From: Chthoniobacterales bacterium
GTDB lineage: Bacteria > Verrucomicrobiota > Verrucomicrobiia > Chthoniobacterales > UBA10450
DNA length: 64,000 nt
Direction of reading: 5' to 3'
Assembly: GCA_035274845.1 (NCBI GenBank)
Contig: DATENU010000015.1
Span: forward strand, 1-64,000
The translations under genes and the position numbers were made by a program. The notes beneath the pieces were generated by a model. The model saw only the letters and a program-made list of their open reading frames with translations, did not search any database and had not been told where the DNA came from. Shown piece after piece: positions 61,725-64,000 of this stretch (positions within the stretch are counted from its first letter, which is position 1; each line of letters starts with the position of its first letter).

Positions 61725-62135
61725 ATGAAATGGGCAGTTCTCGCGGCGGTGTCGATCATGCTCGGAGGATGCGCGTCGCTTCCGCCTATCTTAGAGCGGT
61801 GGGCGGATTTGGAGATCGCGACCGCAAATCTCAGCCGGGAAGACTCAAAGACCGGTGAGGCATTAAACTTTTACCAATACGGACAAATCGGGCGAGTGGA
61901 GGTAAGTCCCCGTGCCGCTGACGGTCCGCCAGTCCGATGGAGAGTTCGGGGGGCGTGGCTTGAAATAGATGCTGGCAATGACGGCACTTATAAGATGCGG
62001 CTGCGCGCCCTGACGTGGACTAAGAACCGGGTCGTAGCGGTAGATCCGGCCGGAAAGAGAAGCGTGTGGCGAGATGATCGTGTTGTTGTCGTTATTCAAA
62101 TGGTCCCGCAGCGTCCGGGCCTTTGGATGCCGTAG
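61725..62135 (+). CDS. Small lipoprotein, 136 aa
   Basis: ATG 61725 starts a lipoprotein signal peptide (MKWAVLAAVSIMLGGC, lipobox LGGC). Mature part: LPPILERWADLEIATANLSR, GRVEVSPRAADGPPVRWRVR, LEIDAGNDGTYKMRLRALTW, a single mixed domain. Not recognised. Lies between the two copies of the direct repeat. Confidence 0.75.
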   Translation: MKWAVLAAVSIMLGGCASLPPILERWADLEIATANLSREDSKTGEALNFYQYGQIGRVEVSPRAADGPPVRWRVRGAWLEIDAGNDGTYKMRLRALTWTKNRVVAVDPAGKRSVWRDDRVVVVIQMVPQRPGLWMP

Positions 62136-62551
62136 GCTGGGAAAGGAAGAATTAAGAAGGAAGAATCAAGAAGCCGGGAACCGGGGCGAGGGTGGAGGAC
62201 CGAGGATGATGGTCTAGCGGAGTTCTTCGCCCGTCGGATTCTGTCCGGCACGAAGGAAGGTCTTCACGAGGTCACCTTCACCGCGAACGATCATGCCTGA
62301 GAAGCGTTTGAATCATTGGTCGAAGAGCCGACGGCAGATTGTGCCGGCGAACCTTAGGCATGCTCTTTCGCGCCATAAAAGCCGCGCACAATCGTTTCGC
62401 GGAAGCAGCGAGAGCCGGACTCGTCCAGCCGGGCGACGGGATTGCCGGATGCGAATGTGATTGCCTCAAAGAACTGCCCTCTTTAGTCTCCGAACCATGA
62501 GGCGAGTTCCCCCTGTGTTCGTTGTCCGCCGTTCATTTGAGCCAGACACGA
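62136..62551. other. Intergenic region with heptamer array
   Basis: 62147-62174 is four 7-bp units (AAGAATT, AAGAAGG, AAGAATC, AAGAAGC), 12 bp beyond the lipoprotein stop. The rest shows nothing recognisable. Confidence 0.6.
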
Positions 62552-62983
62552 ATGAATGCGACGAGTGAAGCGCTGCCAGTCGCAGTGGCATCGCCAAAGG
62601 AAAAGCACGACTTCTTGGTCGGGGTCCTTAAAGAGGTGCGGGCGGCGGTAATCGATTTCATGTTCAAGCAGGCGGCCATCCTCACTCTGATCATGGGTTG
62701 GGTAATCTCCTCGCAACCCGCCCAGAGTTTCTTGGCTGCTCACTCCCCGGCCCGCTACGCCGCAGCGGGCGGAATCGCATTTCTTTGTCTGTTCTTGATT
62801 GCCAGAGTAATGAGCTTTCGCAACCGTTCACACAGTGACTACAAATTTCTTCTTCAGCTTGGGTACATGCCTCAGGAGTTTTATTCCCGCATCGTCATCA
62901 CATGGAGTTTAGCGCTTAGCTTAATCAGTCTATACGTCGTCGCTTGTCTTGTTTTGATCATATGTCTTTTTTGCACCGCGTAG
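62552..62983 (+). CDS. Small membrane protein, 143 aa
   Basis: ATG 62552 (MNATSEALPVAVASPKEK); a TTG at 62522 would add ten residues. Three or four membrane helices: AVIDFMFKQAAILTLIMGWV, YAAAGGIAFLCLFLIARVMS, and IVITWSLALSLISLYVVACL. Not recognised. Located between the direct repeats. Confidence 0.7.
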   Translation: MNATSEALPVAVASPKEKHDFLVGVLKEVRAAVIDFMFKQAAILTLIMGWVISSQPAQSFLAAHSPARYAAAGGIAFLCLFLIARVMSFRNRSHSDYKFLLQLGYMPQEFYSRIVITWSLALSLISLYVVACLVLIICLFCTA

Positions 62984-63057
62984 TCGGGGCTCTTTCGAGT
63001 CACGGCCAGACGAGAATGTGACCGCCGCAAACACACACCGCCCACCGTTGACCAGGG

Positions 63058-63312
63058 CGACCTGATGCCCGACCGCGCTCCGGACTACTACAGCGCCTAC
63101 CGCCTGAGCCGCAACGGAAACCGCGTCCTCGTCACCGGCAACCCGCCCCAGGCCACCGACGAAACAACCAAGTCACTGATTCTCGATTTGATCTGGCCAA
63201 CGGATCACTAACGAAACGACGCTCTGCCATCAGGCACCGAAGCGTGGAAGGCGATGTAGCGTCCGCTGTCGCCAGCGGACTTTCTGCGCTGGTGACGGCG
63301 CACACTACAACG
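63058..63312 (+). repeat. Direct repeat, copy 2 (255 bp)
   Basis: Copy of 61235-61490. Its first 154 bp equal the last codons of the propeller gene; the rest includes a TGTAG...CTACA element at 63255-63309. Confidence 0.93.
63059..63211 (+). pseudogene. 3' fragment of the propeller gene
   Basis: Reads DLMPDRAPDYYSAYRLSRNG and on to LDLIWPTDH and a stop in the same frame as the gene at 59982-61388, with few changes (YYSAY for YYSSY). No start or upstream part of the gene precedes it. Confidence 0.88.
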
Positions 63313-63421
63313 TCAGCTTCTCGTTCTGCAGCCGCCCTTTTGGCCTCCGTCTCTGCGTCGTTCGTATCCATAGCGGGCGCTACCCTCGGGAACAATCGTA
63401 GACGCCAACGAAAGCGGTGTT

Positions 63422-63604
63422 GTGGTCTTCCAGCTCAGGCCGTCCGGCCGATTCTGGATCTACGCGATCGGATCGGCTTCCGAATCTGATGGTATGTTCC
63501 GCCTATGCCAGCCCGAATTTGCCGCTGAACGAAATGAGTGTCGAAGAGAAGCGCCAGACTTCGTGACGATCGAAATCCTCCCAGACGCGTTCGCGATTAC
63601 TTGA
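63422..63604 (+). CDS. Possible small protein or gene fragment, 60 aa
   Basis: From GTG 63422, VFQLRPSGRFWIYAIGSASE, then SDGMFRLCQPEFAAERNECR. The composition looks coding, and the frame is open upstream to a TAG near 63376, but no good start or Shine-Dalgarno is seen. Could be a remnant. Not recognised. Confidence 0.3.
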   Translation: MVFQLRPSGRFWIYAIGSASESDGMFRLCQPEFAAERNECRREAPDFVTIEILPDAFAIT

Positions 63605-63706
63605 TTCCGCAACGACCGGCGCTTTGGCTTCCGTAAGATTCGCGCTAATTCGCGTCCATTCGCGGGAAATTATCAGTTATCGTTCAGACTGCTCCCAAGA
63701 TTCAGG

Positions 63707-64000
63707 TCATCTCTCCCGGACCGATGGCCCGACGATAACTTCACCCTTTGAGCCGGCGATAATGGGCCCAAGCACAGATGCCGGAGGCGGTGGGAGCTTG
63801 GCCTTAAACTTCCCGTCACGCGCCAGCGAGGGCCCGTTTTGATCGGCGTGGTAGGGCATTCCACCTGCGTTCGATGGGCGCACCGCCCAGCCTCTCCCGT
63901 GAAGGCCATCGGGCCCCTCTATTTCGACCCATCGCCCATCCGCTTTTTTTATGACCGCGAGCCGGGCGCAGCCCCAATAGTACATTTGATCGCCGCCAGG
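63707..64000 (-). CDS. C-terminal part of a gene running off the right edge
   Basis: The minus frame is open from the window edge to a stop at 63707. It reads GGDQMYYWGCARLAVIKKAD, then GPDGLHGRGWAVRPSNAGGM, with Gly/Pro/aromatic residues. The ATG at 63985 could be a start, but the frame continues in coding style beyond it (PGGDQ). Not recognised. Confidence 0.45.
   Translation of the reverse strand, partial: PGGDQMYYWGCARLAVIKKADGRWVEIEGPDGLHGRGWAVRPSNAGGMPYHADQNGPSLARDGKFKAKLPPPPASVLGPIIAGSKGEVIVGPSVRER

Overview
The window is chromosomal DNA from a member of Verrucomicrobiota, most likely a soil Chthoniobacterales-type organism. The strongest evidence is the 16S rRNA fragment at the left edge. 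Read on its minus strand, the helix-17 region carries the exact EUB338-III probe site (GCTGCCACCCGTAGGTGT, bases 8-25), the variant typical of Verrucomicrobia rather than of Planctomycetes or most other bacteria. High GC, many secreted proteins of unknown type and dense intergenic repeats fit this. The window appears to start inside an rRNA gene and to end inside a coding region.

Left part (1-9.7 kb): 5' end of 16S with a hairpin-rich leader; a minus-strand group of three poorly known genes (an endonuclease/exonuclease/phosphatase-fold protein, a 121-residue protein and a 456-residue protein); an orphan NarL-type response regulator; an ICMT-like methyltransferase coupled to an exported TPR protein; small exported proteins.

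Island A (about 9.7-15.7 kb, visibly lower GC): a membrane-anchored pentapeptide-repeat protein, a complete SsuA/THI5-type ABC importer (lipoprotein, permease, ATPase), a PfkB-family kinase and a SIR2-like protein, all co-directional, the first four or five tightly packed. It is followed by a debris zone (15.7-17.4 kb) with two body-less Tat signal peptides, a metF remnant and a 138-bp tandem repeat.

Middle (17.4-49.7 kb): mostly housekeeping or exported enzymes: aldo/keto reductase, FMN-dependent alpha-hydroxy-acid oxidase, MetF, SurE, two paralogous single-domain response regulators, a phytoene-dehydrogenase-like flavoprotein, a giant 1142-residue protein followed by a second pentapeptide protein, an S9 peptidase, a pyrimidine-dimer glycosylase, a sulfite-oxidase-like molybdoprotein, an orphan HicB, an MBL-rhodanese fusion, a LolA/MMPL pair, a beta-helix adhesin-like protein, a halogenase-like flavoprotein, an L,D-transpeptidase, a Coa1-like protein, an aromatic-amino-acid-decarboxylase-like enzyme, and DUF4383 and DoxX membrane proteins.

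Right part (49.8-64 kb): two paralogous B12-binding radical SAM genes, each with its own copy of a roughly 300-400 bp repeat at its 3' end. Island B (54.5-59.4 kb, lower GC) is a four-gene, translationally coupled minus-strand operon: metallophosphoesterase, ORC/CDC6-like P-loop ATPase, an unrecognised protein and a D12-class adenine DNA methyltransferase. Its composition resembles an anti-phage or DNA-modification system that I cannot match to a named one; it is my best candidate for an undescribed system. After it come a secreted propeller-like protein whose 3' end is duplicated 1.8 kb downstream, two small envelope proteins and a partial gene.

Across the window the intergenic DNA is full of structured repeats: at least a dozen tandem arrays with a 7-bp period but different unit sequences, hexamer arrays, palindromic elements ending in TGTAG...CTACA, and two copies of a 200-bp nested palindrome. 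Several of these form start codons, stop codons, C-termini or a signal peptide of real genes. All functional calls rest on reading motifs by eye; no database search was possible.
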